A DNA stretch of 64,000 bases, taken from positions 868,001 to 932,000 of the forward strand of contig NZ_CP107869.1 of assembly GCF_036013645.1 (NCBI RefSeq), written 5' to 3'. Made by a program: the position numbers and the translations under genes. Positions 1 through 8,760 of this stretch are shown here, one piece after another; the stretch's first letter is position 1, and every line of letters begins with the position of its first letter. Under the pieces are notes generated by a model. The model searched no databases. It saw only the letters and a list, made by a program, of their open reading frames with translations, and was not told where the DNA came from. Source of the stretch: Streptomyces sp. NBC_00490. Lineage in GTDB: Bacteria > Actinomycetota > Actinomycetes > Streptomycetales > Streptomycetaceae.

Positions 1-1023
1 CGCGGCAGCGGCGGATCCGAGGGCGAAGGGGGTGACGGCAAGGCCGGACTTCAACGGCGTGAAGTCGAGCCCGCCCTGGTAGAAGAGCGCGAAAACGAGC
101 CACACCCCACTGAACCCGATGAAGTACAGCGTGCCGACACCCGCACCGACCGCGTAGCCCCGCACCGTGGTGAACAGCCGCGGATCCAGCAAGGGCTGGG
201 AGTCACGAGCGACCAGGCGGAACTGACGCCGGGTGAAGAGCGCGAGCAGCACCGCACCCACCGGGAAGAGCCACCACAGCCGTCCGATGCCGCCGGAGTC
301 CGCCTGCACCAGCGGGTACATGACCGCCAGCACGCCCAGGCCGAGCAGCGCGATACCGGGAACGTCCACCGACCCGCGGCCGGAGCGCTCGACGCGTGGC
401 AGCAGGCGCAGACCGAGCAGGACAGCGAGCACACCGATCGGCACGTTGACAAAGAAGATCCACCGCCAGCCCTCGGAGCCGTCGGCGAGCGCGAGGATGG
501 CACCGCCGGTGAGAGGTCCGGCGGCGGAGGAGATGCCCACAGTGGCGCCGAAGAAACCGAAGGCGCGGCCGCGTTCGGCGCCGCGGAACATCTGCTGGAT
601 GAGGGCGGAGTTCTGCGGGGCCATGAAGCCGGCGGCCAGCCCCTGGGCGAGCCGGGCCGCCACCAGCAAGGCGATGTTCGGGGCCGCACCGCACGCGGCG
701 CTGAAAAGGGTGAACCCGCTCAGCGCCAGCAGGAAGATCCGCCGCCGGTCGAGCGCGTCGCCGAGCCGCCCGGCGGTGACCAGGGCCAGGGCGAAGGAGA
801 GCGCGTACCCGGAGACCACCCACTGCACCTGGGCGGGGGTGGCGCCCAGCTCACGCTGGACGGTCGGCAGAGCCACCGCCACGATCGTCACGTCGAGCAG
901 GCTCATGAACCCCGCGACGAGGGTGACCCACAGCGCATGCCACCGGTTGGGATCCGGAACGTAGCCGTCCTCGGCCCCGCCCGCGTGCGGTCCGTTCGCC
1001 GCCGAGTCAGACACCGCTGCCAC
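1..1023 (-). CDS. MFS drug-efflux transporter (DHA2/EmrB-QacA type), C-terminus outside window
   Basis: Proton-driven multidrug exporter of the inner membrane. The minus-strand frame is open to the first base of the window, so only the N-terminal part (about 341 residues) is present. Visible features are a soluble N-terminus, a first helix containing MSLLDVTIVAVALPT, the DHA2-type VQWVVSGYALSFA second helix, and the loop GRLGDALDRRR that matches MFS motif A. I chose the GTG at 1023 because AAGGA lies five bases upstream; GTG at 1014 is possible. All overlapping plus-strand and other minus frames lack membrane character. No regulator is visible next to it inside the window; one may lie beyond base 1. 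Substrate unknown. Confidence 0.88.
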   Translation of the reverse strand, partial: MAAVSDSAANGPHAGGAEDGYVPDPNRWHALWVTLVAGFMSLLDVTIVAVALPTVQRELGATPAQVQWVVSGYALSFALALVTAGRLGDALDRRRIFLLALSGFTLFSAACGAAPNIALLVAARLAQGLAAGFMAPQNSALIQQMFRGAERGRAFGFFGATVGISSAAGPLTGGAILALADGSEGWRWIFFVNVPIGVLAVLLGLRLLPRVERSGRGSVDVPGIALLGLGVLAVMYPLVQADSGGIGRLWWLFPVGAVLLALFTRRQFRLVARDSQPLLDPRLFTTVRGYAVGAGVGTLYFIGFSGVWLVFALFYQGGLDFTPLKSGLAVTPFALGSAAAA

Positions 1024-1153
1024 AAGGTTCCTTCCGCCGCGCCACGATCAGGCTGGACAGGTTCCCTTCCAGGACCCTGGCCACACCCGACCGGCCACTG
1101 ACCGGCGCAGGACGGACCGCCTCAGACGTAGACGTCCATCAAGGTCGCATCAA

Positions 1154-1528
1154 TCAGCAGCTCGCCGAGGCGGGCAGGTCGCCGTACTCGTCGCCCTTGA
1201 GGTAGACAGCGCTGACGTACCCCTCGGCGAGCTTCACCCAGACCCTGTTGGTGAAGCCGTAGTCGCTGACCCATCCACCCAGCTCCCAGCAGTAGGCGCC
1301 GCGCGTCTCACCCGCCGCCACCGTCCCCACCGCGGGGAAGGCAGTGGACGGCCCCGTGCGGACGTTGACGGTCTCGTACGGCACGACCGCGTACGGCGCG
1401 GCCATGACACGGGCGGCCCCCTGCTCGGCTGCGGTGGACGCGGCAGCGGTCCCCGCGGTGAGCGGGCTGAGCAGAGCGAGGGCCCCGGCGCCGACGAGCG
1501 CGGTCCTGGCGAAGAGGTGAGTGGTCAT
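1154..1528 (-). CDS. small secreted SH3-type domain protein
   Basis: 124-residue secreted protein. The N-terminus is a classic signal peptide (charged start, hydrophobic run LVGAGALALLSP, Ala-rich cleavage region near residue 31). The remainder contains VNVRTGPSTAFPAVGTV, the signature of bacterial SH3 (SH3_3) domains, followed by a YCWELGGWVSDYG segment and a C-terminal Cys that may pair with the internal Cys. Such domains bind cell-wall peptides or stabilise extracellular proteins; there is no catalytic domain here. It stands alone, about 130 bases downstream of the MFS gene start and 190 bases from the snapalysin gene. The family assignment is good; the role is unknown. Confidence 0.85.
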   Translation of the reverse strand: MTTHLFARTALVGAGALALLSPLTAGTAAASTAAEQGAARVMAAPYAVVPYETVNVRTGPSTAFPAVGTVAAGETRGAYCWELGGWVSDYGFTNRVWVKLAEGYVSAVYLKGDEYGDLPASASC

Positions 1529-1722
1529 GCGAGTTCCCCCTGAGTGGTGTGGCTGACGCTCAGGACTGTAGGGAGCCCAGGGGCGGAGCGGACCCTGACA
1601 GTTGTCAGGGTCGCGGTGGGACGAAAGGGGAAACTGACGACTCGGATGACTCGGACGTGGCGGGACGACGTCCCGGGGATGTCACCGAGGTCCCCGGGAA
1701 GCCGTCCATCGAGGCCGTGTGC

Positions 1723-2298
1723 TCAGGGTGCGTCGATGAGGATCCGGCCATCGGTGGGCACGAGCGCGGCGACGCCGCTTGCGTAAGCGGACTGCACACG
1801 GGACCGCTCGGTCGCGTTGGGTACGGCGTTGGTGCATGCCGTACCGGCGCTCGACCCCGACATCAGTTGTGAGCAGGGGCCGGGTTTGGTGTCCGGCAGG
1901 CCGAGGCTGTGGCCCAGCTCGTGGGCGGCGATCCGCGTCTTGTCGTAGCCCTGGCTCACGGCCTGACTTCCGAGTTCGACGCGGACCTGACGGCCCGGGC
2001 GGACGGGGCCGAGGGTGGCTTGCGGCCAGCCCGTGGTAGCGACGATCACGATCTCGGCACCGGTGCCGGATGCCGCTTCCACCAGTTTGACGTTGCTCAC
2101 GTTCGCGTTCCACGAGGCGACTCCGGCCGCGATCGCGGCCTCCCAGCCGGCGGCGCGGCTGTCGTCGTAGCGAAGGGTCACCACGGCCGCCTGTGCGGTG
2201 GGGTGTTCAGCCACAGGGGCCGCAGTCGCGGCGCTCGCCATGGCGAGGGTGAGCGCCGCGGCGGAAGTGCCTGCCTTGAGCCATGTGCCGAGGGGCAT
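1723..2298 (-). CDS. snpA: snapalysin-type small neutral metalloprotease (M7)
   Basis: Secreted zinc endopeptidase of 191 residues. A signal peptide covers about residues 1-27 and the extended zinc motif HELGHSLGLPD is at 126-136 (His126, Glu127, His130, Asp136), the hallmark of family M7, where an Asp is the third ligand. Cys142 and Cys155 match the single disulfide of snapalysins. The ATG at 2298 is preceded by AAGGAGCAGAA; the frame is open further upstream but that part has no signal-peptide character. In many Streptomyces snpA is divergent from the LysR activator gene snpR; no LysR gene is present here, so control must come from elsewhere. A GNAT gene lies upstream on the same strand. 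Confidence 0.93.
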   Translation of the reverse strand: MPLGTWLKAGTSAAALTLAMASAATAAPVAEHPTAQAAVVTLRYDDSRAAGWEAAIAAGVASWNANVSNVKLVEAASGTGAEIVIVATTGWPQATLGPVRPGRQVRVELGSQAVSQGYDKTRIAAHELGHSLGLPDTKPGPCSQLMSGSSAGTACTNAVPNATERSRVQSAYASGVAALVPTDGRILIDAP

Positions 2299-2715
2299 TT
2301 CTGCTCCTTGTCCGTGGGGGGATTCCGGCCCCGGCGGGGCCGGGTACGCGAAGGAGCGGCACGATGGTCCGGTGGGGCAGGACGTGTCGTCGACCGCCCC
2401 TCCGGGGCCTTGCGATGGTATGCCCCGCACGCCTTGTAGGTCATGTACCTGCCAGGCCAATTTTTTACGTCATTACCGCACCCTGAAAGGGAAGTTGGGC
2501 GGCCACCCGTCAGAACCGTCTCGAGATGCGGGGCATGCAGAGGCAGCCGCACCTCAGCGTCTCGCCGGATAGCCAGCGACCGGGGACCCGGTCCGCGCCG
2601 GTTGGCGTCTTGGACACCGCGACGGGACCGGACGCCACCGCAGCGCCGACCGCGTCCGCCCACGACAACACCGCCATGGCTCTGCTGCGGCCCCTATCAG
2701 AAGCGGGCTCAAACG
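2299..2715. other. intergenic region upstream of snapalysin
   Basis: 417 bases with no convincing gene. It holds the snapalysin promoter region, including an unusually A/T-rich patch near 2458-2477 and a short AGGT-N5-ACCT inverted repeat near 2431-2443 that could be a regulator site. The long open frames across it are shadows with poor codon bias. Confidence 0.5.
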
Positions 2716-3303
2716 CTACGCTTCGCGGGCTGGAATCGGCACAGCCGACGGCCGCCACTCTCGCCTGAGCAATCCGAACACCCACGAGTCGGACACCTCG
2801 CCGTTCACGACGCAGTCTTCCCGCAAGGTCCCTTCCCGCACGAACCCGATCTTCTCCAGGACCCGGGCAGATGCCACGTTGCGCGTGTCGGTCTCGGACT
2901 GGATCCGATTCAGATCCAGTGTGTCGAACGCCCACCGCACCAGGGCATGTGCCGCCTCCGTCGCGTAGCCGTGGCCCCACATCGCCTCGGCGAGGCAGTA
3001 GCCCAACGACGCGCTGCGGTACTCCGGCTTCCATTCGGCCAGAACGCACCAGCCGACGAAGGCCCCGTCAGAAGCACGGTCGATGGCCAGCCGCACCCCG
3101 GCACCCTCGTCCGCCATCGTCCGGCACGTCGCGATGAAACGCTCGGCGCGAGCCCGGTCGATCCACGGCGGGGAGTCCCAGTACCGCATCACGTAGGCGC
3201 TGCTGTGCAGCGCGAACAGGGATTCCGCGTCGGCCTCGGTGAAGGGGCGCAGTCGCAGGCGAGGCGTGTGCAGTGTGGGGGTGGCCAAAGTCATGCGCAC
3301 CAT
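2716..3303 (-). CDS. GNAT N-acetyltransferase (RimJ/RimL type)
   Basis: 195-residue acetyltransferase predicted to move an acetyl group from acetyl-CoA to an amino group. It begins with LHTPRLRLRPFTEADAE, the standard opening of RimJ/RimL-type GNATs, and has the acetyl-CoA-binding region around GYCLAEAMWGHGYATEA, followed by LDLNRIQSETDTRNVASARV and LEKIGFVREG, where the Asn contacts the cofactor. Length matches the family. GAGGAC lies a few bases before the ATG at 3303; the second ATG at 3294 is an alternative. It is transcribed toward the snapalysin gene, separated by more than 400 bases. The substrate (ribosomal protein, peptide or small amine) cannot be told. Confidence 0.9.
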   Translation of the reverse strand: MVRMTLATPTLHTPRLRLRPFTEADAESLFALHSSAYVMRYWDSPPWIDRARAERFIATCRTMADEGAGVRLAIDRASDGAFVGWCVLAEWKPEYRSASLGYCLAEAMWGHGYATEAAHALVRWAFDTLDLNRIQSETDTRNVASARVLEKIGFVREGTLREDCVVNGEVSDSWVFGLLRREWRPSAVPIPAREA

Positions 3304-3695
3304 CTTGTGTCCTCGCGGGGCGGGCAGGACACCGAATATCCGAGCCCGGTCCGGACCTCACGGCCATGACACCGCCTACCAGCGGATCGCGCATGCCATC
3401 CTTCAGCACCCCCGACCGGCCCCCTGCCCATAGCCTGGTCCACCAACAGGCGCATCGGGTAGGGCGGTTGACGCCGATGAGAAGAACTCTCCGTCACTGG
3501 CGCAGCGACTGCCCAGCCGGGCAGCTCGCCAATTCGCTTTCAAGCCGCGCCACTTGAGCGTCACAGAGCCGAGGTCGTCCGGGTGATCCCTAGGCCGACG
3601 TTCTGGTCCTCCTCCCCGTGTTCAAAGCGCGCCCCGGCCCGCAGCCGGAACCACTCCCCCGCTTGCCCTTCCGGCATCGGTCAGCCACGTAGCCA
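3304..3695. other. intergenic region, nothing recognised
   Basis: About 390 bases between the GNAT gene and the small protein gene. I see no conserved protein frame, hairpin of note or RNA gene. Open frames here have low third-position G/C compared with the neighbours. Confidence 0.4.
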
Positions 3696-3914
3696 TCAGA
3701 TGGGCGTCCAGGCGTCGGGCCCGCCGCTGCGCCACTCGATCAGCGAGGACCTGACGACGTCCATCTCGTCCCAGTCCTGCAGCCCGGCCTCCTGCACGAA
3801 GGCGGCGATGTCGAGGACGCTGTAGGCGATGCCAACGAAGTGGTCATCGATCCGCACGCGTCGGCCTCCGTCCGCGGTGGGCGGGTAGACGACGACGGGG
3901 TGATCGGTAGCCAT
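3696..3914 (-). CDS. small conserved-looking hypothetical protein
   Basis: 72-residue soluble protein starting at MATDHPVVVY, with no signal peptide or membrane segment. It is acidic with predicted beta then alpha character (RIDDHFVGIAYSVLDIAAFVQEAG). I do not recognise a named family. The longer frame upstream of 3914 overlaps the DinB remnant and lacks coding bias, so the ATG at 3914 is preferred. It lies divergent from, and immediately beside, the DinB pseudogene. Function unknown. Confidence 0.6.
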   Translation of the reverse strand: MATDHPVVVYPPTADGGRRVRIDDHFVGIAYSVLDIAAFVQEAGLQDWDEMDVVRSSLIEWRSGGPDAWTPI

Positions 3915-4056
3915 GAAACAACCCTGCACGCCGAACGACTGAGACGCCTGGTGTGCTGCGCCAGCCGCGTGGCCGTCAGGGACTGGTGTGGATTCTCCGC
4001 TCCCCTGCCGTCCGGCGCGGCTGGGACATGAGACCCCTGCGAAGCCGCGTGCGCGA

Positions 4057-4461
4057 GCGGACCAGCTTGACCGGCACTGGCACAAGAACGTGCGGCCGCG
4101 GCTGCACGGTCTTGCCGATGAGGAGTACTTCTGGGAGCCGGTGCATGGCTGCTGGAGCATCCGCCCACGTGGCATGTCGGCCGTGCCGATGTCGGCACGT
4201 TCGGGGCAATGGACGATGGACTCCGCGTCCTCTGACCCGGTCCTGCCTGGGCTATCGGGTCGGATGGCACTTCGGTGGCCAGGGCATCGACTCCCAGACA
4301 TTCGCCTACACGGGGGTCCGCGAGCTCTCGGACGCCGACCTGGAGAATCCGCCCACGGTCGGTCCCGAGCGGTTTCCCATGGAGGGCATCGTCCTGCACG
4401 TCAACAGGAGCTGATCCATCACGGCGCCGAGATCTCCCTGCTGCGCGACCTCTACCGCTGA
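4057..4461 (+). pseudogene. DinB-family (metal-binding four-helix) protein, decayed
   Basis: Pieces of a DinB/DUF664-type protein are split over two frames. The N-terminal part reads DQLDRHWHKNVRPRLHGLAD and then EEYFWEPVHGCWSIRPRG; the middle reads VGWHFGGQGIDSQTFAYTG in another frame; the end reads LHVNR in that frame and then ELIHHGAEISLLRDLYR back in the first. The final shift would be repaired by one added G (AACAGGAGCTG instead of AACAGGGAGCTG). The expected helix between the WTMD region and the FGG region is largely missing, so there is also an internal deletion. DinB-like proteins are metal-dependent thiol S-transferase relatives (mycothiol or bacillithiol). Not expected to be functional. 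Confidence 0.75.
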
Positions 4462-4673
4462 CGGGACTGAGCCGTACCGCGCCGCATACCGCCGGAAGTG
4501 TCGGCCGGACGCTGATCGTGCCGCAGCATTCCGCCAGGCGGACGTGGCGAAGCGTATCGGGATGGACATACTCAAGGAGGTGGCGTGTTGTGGCGGGGTC
4601 GGGTGGGTCTTGGGACAAGGCTGTGGCCGACCGTTCGTGGCCTGGTGCGAGGGCTCTTGGGAGGGTTCACCGG

Positions 4674-5660
4674 ATGCTTGTGCTCGGACGTTCGCAGGTC
4701 GAGGCCCTCATCGACATGGGCGCGCTGATCGACGCCTTGGCCCCGGCCATGGCGGACCTCAGCGCGGGCCGCGCCTCGGCACCGGACCGGATCGCAGCGC
4801 TTGTGCCCGAACAAGAGGGCTTCCTTGCGGCGATGCCGGGATACGTGCCGTCGGCCGGTGTTCTCATGACCAAGCTGGTCTCCCTCTTCCCGCGCAACGC
4901 CGCGACGCCGCTGCCTACCCATCAAGCGGTCATCGTCGTGTTCGATCCGTCCACCGGCGAGCCGACCGCGTTGCTGGACGGTACGGCCATCACCGCGGCG
5001 CGGACCGGCGCCTGCTCGGCACTGTCGGCGCGGCTGCTGGCGCGTGAGGACGCAACGGTCCTGGCCGTCCTGGGTACCGGAGTACAGGCCCGTTCCCACG
5101 CCCGCGCGATGTGCCGCGTCCGCCCCATCCGCGAAGTCCGCGTCGCCGGCCGCGACCCGGCGAAAGCGACCGCGCTCGCCGCGGAGCTCTCCTCCGAACT
5201 GGACGCCGACGTACGGGCGATGACCCCCGTCGAGGCACTCAATGGAGCCCACATCGTCGCAGCGACCACCCATGCCCTCGAACCGGTGATCCGCCGTCCC
5301 TGGCTGACGCGCGGGGTCCACATCACCTCGGTCGGCTACAACCCGGCCGGCCGTGAGATCGACGACGCCACCATCGCCGATGCGCTGGTGTGCGTCGAAT
5401 CGCGGCAGGCCGCGCTGGCTCCCTTCCCCGCGGGCAGCAACGATCTGCTGGCGCCCATCCGAGACGGCGTCATCAAAGCCGAGCACATCCACGCCGAGCT
5501 GGGCGAGCTCGTCTCCGGTGTCAAACCGGGCCGCACCTCGTCCGACCAGATCACCTTGTACAAGTCAGTGGGGGTGGCGGTCCAAGACGCGGTCGCCGCG
5601 GGACTGGTCGTCACCGCCGCCCACAAACAATCGGCCGGCGCCGACATCACCCTGACGTGA
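4674..5660 (+). CDS. ornithine cyclodeaminase / mu-crystallin family protein
   Basis: 328-residue NAD(P)-dependent enzyme of the OCD/mu-crystallin family, which includes ornithine cyclodeaminase, ketimine reductases and alanine dehydrogenases. Residues 1-110 form the dimerisation and substrate domain, with KLVSLFPRNA (the conserved substrate-contacting Lys-Leu-Val region) and LLDGTAITAARTGA. The Rossmann motif is VLGTGVQARSHARAM, followed by VRVAGRDPAKATALAAEL. The C-terminus has ITLYKSVGVAVQDA, typical of the family. I start at ATG 4674, preceded by GGGAGGG; the frame extends upstream into the DinB remnant without coding sense. The exact substrate cannot be fixed; a monocistronic setting gives no help. 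Confidence 0.88.
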   Translation: MLVLGRSQVEALIDMGALIDALAPAMADLSAGRASAPDRIAALVPEQEGFLAAMPGYVPSAGVLMTKLVSLFPRNAATPLPTHQAVIVVFDPSTGEPTALLDGTAITAARTGACSALSARLLAREDATVLAVLGTGVQARSHARAMCRVRPIREVRVAGRDPAKATALAAELSSELDADVRAMTPVEALNGAHIVAATTHALEPVIRRPWLTRGVHITSVGYNPAGREIDDATIADALVCVESRQAALAPFPAGSNDLLAPIRDGVIKAEHIHAELGELVSGVKPGRTSSDQITLYKSVGVAVQDAVAAGLVVTAAHKQSAGADITLT

Positions 5661-5826
5661 CGTCGACACGCGAAGACCGAACAGTTCGCCCGCCTCTTCA
5701 TGGCCCCGGGTGCGGGCACTGGTGACGCTACGACTGTCGTCGCCAGTCAGCGGCAGTGGATCCAGCTGATCGAGGACACACAGCGCGAGCTGCACCCAAA
5801 GGAAACTGGCCCCAGAGCCCTACAGC

Positions 5827-6252
5827 TCAGCCCTGCACAGCCTGGCCGATGTCCCGCGGGTCCAGACCGGTGAGTTGGGCGATACGCGCCGCGGGGATCC
5901 CGGACGTGAGCGCCCGGTGGACCAGGGACTGCCAGTCCTGGGTGGTGTCGCGGAAGTTGAGCAGTTCGGACTCCATGTCCGTCACGGATTGCGGCGCGCA
6001 GGCGTGCTCCACCCGCATCGTCTCCTCCTGCGTCAGGGGCACCGGCAGCCGCTCCGCCTCCTCCGGGATGAGCACCTCGGCTCCGGCCGGGACGATCCTG
6101 ACGCACTCGGAGGTCGCGGGAACCCCGTGCGCATCAAGCCACCCCCGCACCGCAGGGGTCTCGGTGCACTCCAGGTCGCCGACAGCGGCCAGAGCCGCGC
6201 CCAGACGCGGATGGCGCTCGGGGAGAACGAACAACAGAGCATCGTCGGCCAT
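5827..6252 (-). CDS. hypothetical protein with C-terminal HTH-like segment
   Basis: 141-residue cytoplasmic protein starting at MADDALLFVLPERHP. The middle is acidic (AEVLIPEEAERLPVPLTQEE). The end, LTSGIPAARIAQLTGLDPRD, looks like a helix-turn-helix and could bind DNA, but I do not recognise a family. The frame continues to 6339 without a credible start; GAAGGTGGG about ten bases before 6252 could be the ribosome site. It is convergent with the OCD gene. Function unknown. Confidence 0.6.
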   Translation of the reverse strand: MADDALLFVLPERHPRLGAALAAVGDLECTETPAVRGWLDAHGVPATSECVRIVPAGAEVLIPEEAERLPVPLTQEETMRVEHACAPQSVTDMESELLNFRDTTQDWQSLVHRALTSGIPAARIAQLTGLDPRDIGQAVQG

Positions 6253-6524
6253 GGCCTTGGCACCCACCTTCGCAACGAAGCATGAACACGAACGTGATGC
6301 CAATACCCCCGGAAGGCACTTCGATCCCAGGGCATCCAACTACTCCCCCGCACGGGTGGCCGGACCGACCGCGGCGGACTCGCACGCTGGGCGACGGCCT
6401 CCACCACACGGTCCGGGCCGTCGCCCCTGTGCACAACCTCGGCTTCGCATCGTGAGCAGACGGGTACGGTCACGCATCCCGGGCTGCCCGAACACGGCCG
6501 TGCCCGACAGGCTTTCGAAGAGGC

Positions 6525-8093
6525 TCAGTGCTCGCAGAGCGAGAATTCTCGTTCGTAGAGCTGTTCGTTGTGCTCGTCGACGAAGAACTTGCGTTCTTGC
6601 ATGAGCTGGTCGCGGTACTCATTGGCCTGTTCAAGCGTCATGGTCGAGGAGTCGGACCAGGGTTGCTGCGGTGGCACATCGGATGTCGAGACGATCTTTT
6701 CTGACGGATCGACCAGGAAGAACGCGAGAATCTTGCGATAGCCCGGGCGGGTTGGGTCCGTGAGGCGGAATGAACCGACGCGGTGTTGCAGGACGTTCGG
6801 GAAGGCAAGGCAGCGTCCCGCCGGGGTCGATGCCGATCCCAGAACCTGGTTCAGTGCGTCTTCGTCCTCGAGGCCGTAGACCTCGCGCAGACCGTTGTCG
6901 TCGTTCTGCTCGTAGCTCGGGTCGTCGAGTGCCGCCCGGAAACTCAGGTGGCTTTCGGTGATGTTCTCGCTGTCCCAGTAGTAGATGCCGGTCGAGACGA
7001 TCCGCTCGTTCATCATCCCCTCGACATGCCAGGATCCGCCGGGGTACTCAGGTTTGTCCGGGGTCAGATGAATAGCGGCAATCTTGACGATGACCTGGAG
7101 AGAGCGGCCACGCAGGTCGACTCGGGCGGACGCGTCGGGCATCGCGGGCGGGGTGAACACAGAGGCATCCGGGATGACCGGCCGGCGGTCTTCCCACCAG
7201 GAATCGTGGGCTGCTTCCCACGCCTGGAGGGCTTCGGCGTACGCCTCGTCATCGCTGTAGCGGGACTTGTCCGGGTATTCGGGCTCCGAGTCGTACCAAC
7301 CGTACGGATCGGCCTCGATCCGCACCGGTCGCGGATGCCGCAGGTCGGTCAGAACGTTCTCCCAGAGCGGGCGGAAGCGAGCGAACAAGTCGGGTAGCAC
7401 GGAGACGAGTTCGCGATGCGCCTCGGGATGCACGTTGTTGACGTACGAACGGAAAGCGACTGAGCCGTCGTCACTGACGTCCACGTCCGTGGGCAGCCAC
7501 TGGAACTTCTCCGAGAACTCGTACTTCGAGTATCGGTCCGTCGGATTGCGCCAAGCCCGCTCGGGCGCCTCGCTGACCCCTCTCACCAGGCAGAACAGTG
7601 AGGGGTGAACCAGATCCAGTACGAGGCCGTCGGATCCGGGATGCCAGTCCTGTTCTGCCTCGGGGACCTGCTCCAGAGGCTGCACCGCCTCGCGCAGCCG
7701 CGATCTGAGCTTGTCGTCGACAAGCGTGTCCGACTGCCACACTCCATCGACGGCGGACACCTCGATGCCGGATCGCACGTCTCGCAGCGCGGCGTAATGC
7801 CGAAGTTCAGCCAGCACGTACTGCACCTGTGCTTCGGTGAGCCCCTGGGCCATCGCCTCTCGCGTCCATCTGGCGGCGATGTCGGGGTCGTTCATCTTGT
7901 CGACCCAGCGCGGCTTCGCCCGAATCTGCGAGCTGCACTCCATCATCTGACGTTCTCGCAGTGTGCGGGGTGTCGCGAAGGCTATGGACCGGGAAGCGTG
8001 AAAAGGCAACGGAAAAGCAGACAGGTCAGTCAAGTCTCTGTGTCTTCCCAGTAGGTGAGTGGTGGCCGGAAGACTACTTGAGGGGACTGACAC
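6525..8093 (-). CDS. DUF4246 family protein (probable Fe(II)/2-oxoglutarate oxygenase-like)
   Basis: 522-residue soluble protein. It matches the DUF4246 pattern: an N-terminal FPLPFHASRSIAFATPRTLR and MMECSSQIRAKPRWVDKMND, and a C-terminal core with YPGGSWHVEGMMNERIV and then FPNVLQHRVGSFRLTDPTRP followed by YRKILAFFLVDP. The HVE, downstream HR and Arg/Lys pattern resembles the His-X-Asp/Glu...His...Arg metal and 2-oxoglutarate site of cupin-fold oxygenases; this function is inference. The GTG at 8093 overlaps the upstream exonuclease gene by 20 bases and has no clear ribosome site. A TTG at 8033, with GGGAAGA upstream, is a reasonable alternative and would remove 20 residues. Probably co-transcribed with the exonuclease. 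Confidence 0.82.
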   Translation of the reverse strand: MSVPSSSLPATTHLLGRHRDLTDLSAFPLPFHASRSIAFATPRTLRERQMMECSSQIRAKPRWVDKMNDPDIAARWTREAMAQGLTEAQVQYVLAELRHYAALRDVRSGIEVSAVDGVWQSDTLVDDKLRSRLREAVQPLEQVPEAEQDWHPGSDGLVLDLVHPSLFCLVRGVSEAPERAWRNPTDRYSKYEFSEKFQWLPTDVDVSDDGSVAFRSYVNNVHPEAHRELVSVLPDLFARFRPLWENVLTDLRHPRPVRIEADPYGWYDSEPEYPDKSRYSDDEAYAEALQAWEAAHDSWWEDRRPVIPDASVFTPPAMPDASARVDLRGRSLQVIVKIAAIHLTPDKPEYPGGSWHVEGMMNERIVSTGIYYWDSENITESHLSFRAALDDPSYEQNDDNGLREVYGLEDEDALNQVLGSASTPAGRCLAFPNVLQHRVGSFRLTDPTRPGYRKILAFFLVDPSEKIVSTSDVPPQQPWSDSSTMTLEQANEYRDQLMQERKFFVDEHNEQLYEREFSLCEH

Positions 8094-8682
8094 GAGGAGA
8101 TGCCCCGCAAGTCACTGGCCAGGCCCCGCGGTCCAACAGATCGAGGACGAGCGCCGCGATGTTCCATGCGTCGTCCTCGCCTCGGTGATGGCGCCCCTCG
8201 AGCGGCAGTCCGGCGATCTGTAGAGCGTGATCCATACCCGGCTTCTTGCGCAGCCCGTACGCCGCGGCAAATACCGCCTTGGCGTTGGTGTGGGTGCGTT
8301 CCGTCGGATAGCCGAACGGGTAGGCCACCCCGTCGGCCCGACTCTGCCGAGCGAATTGCCGACGGTCGTACTCGCCCCAGCTCGCCCAGGGGCGCTTCCC
8401 GGCCTCGTACTCCTCGACGAGGATCCGGCATGCCTCGGCGAAGGTGACGCCCCGTTCCACCTCAGCTTGCGTCAGTCCGGTCAGTTCGGTGCAGAAGTCG
8501 CTCACCGCCGACCGGACAGGGCGGACCAGGACGCGGTGCCGGGACACGCGGCGCCGTGCCGACACATCCACGACGGTGAGACCGATCTCGATGATCTCGT
8601 TCACAGAGCCGGGCGGTGGCTGCCCGTCCCAGCAGGTGGCCTCGACATCAATGACGTTCAGCAGCGACGGTTCGTGGGGCAT
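8074..8682 (-). CDS. 3'-5' exonuclease, DEDDh type (KapD/ERI-like)
   Basis: 202-residue nuclease of the DnaQ-like DEDD superfamily. Exo I is VIDVEATCWDG with the catalytic Asp and Glu; Exo II is in WASWGEYDRRQF; Exo III is HHRGEDDAWNIAAL with the His and last Asp. It has no polymerase or helicase domain, like the stand-alone KapD/ERI-type exonucleases that trim RNA or small DNA. I prefer ATG 8682, which starts just before LLNVIDVEAT; a GTG at 8730 adds 16 Pro/Gly-rich residues. Its 3' end overlaps the DUF4246 start, suggesting an operon. Confidence 0.88.
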   Translation of the reverse strand: MPHEPSLLNVIDVEATCWDGQPPPGSVNEIIEIGLTVVDVSARRRVSRHRVLVRPVRSAVSDFCTELTGLTQAEVERGVTFAEACRILVEEYEAGKRPWASWGEYDRRQFARQSRADGVAYPFGYPTERTHTNAKAVFAAAYGLRKKPGMDHALQIAGLPLEGRHHRGEDDAWNIAALVLDLLDRGAWPVTCGASPRVSPLK

Positions 8683-8760
8683 GGGCCGAGAGTAAGGATG
8701 CGCGCCCGGTTCGGGCACCTCGATTTCCACCCGCCCGCACCGTCGCTGCCGCTCGCCCGT

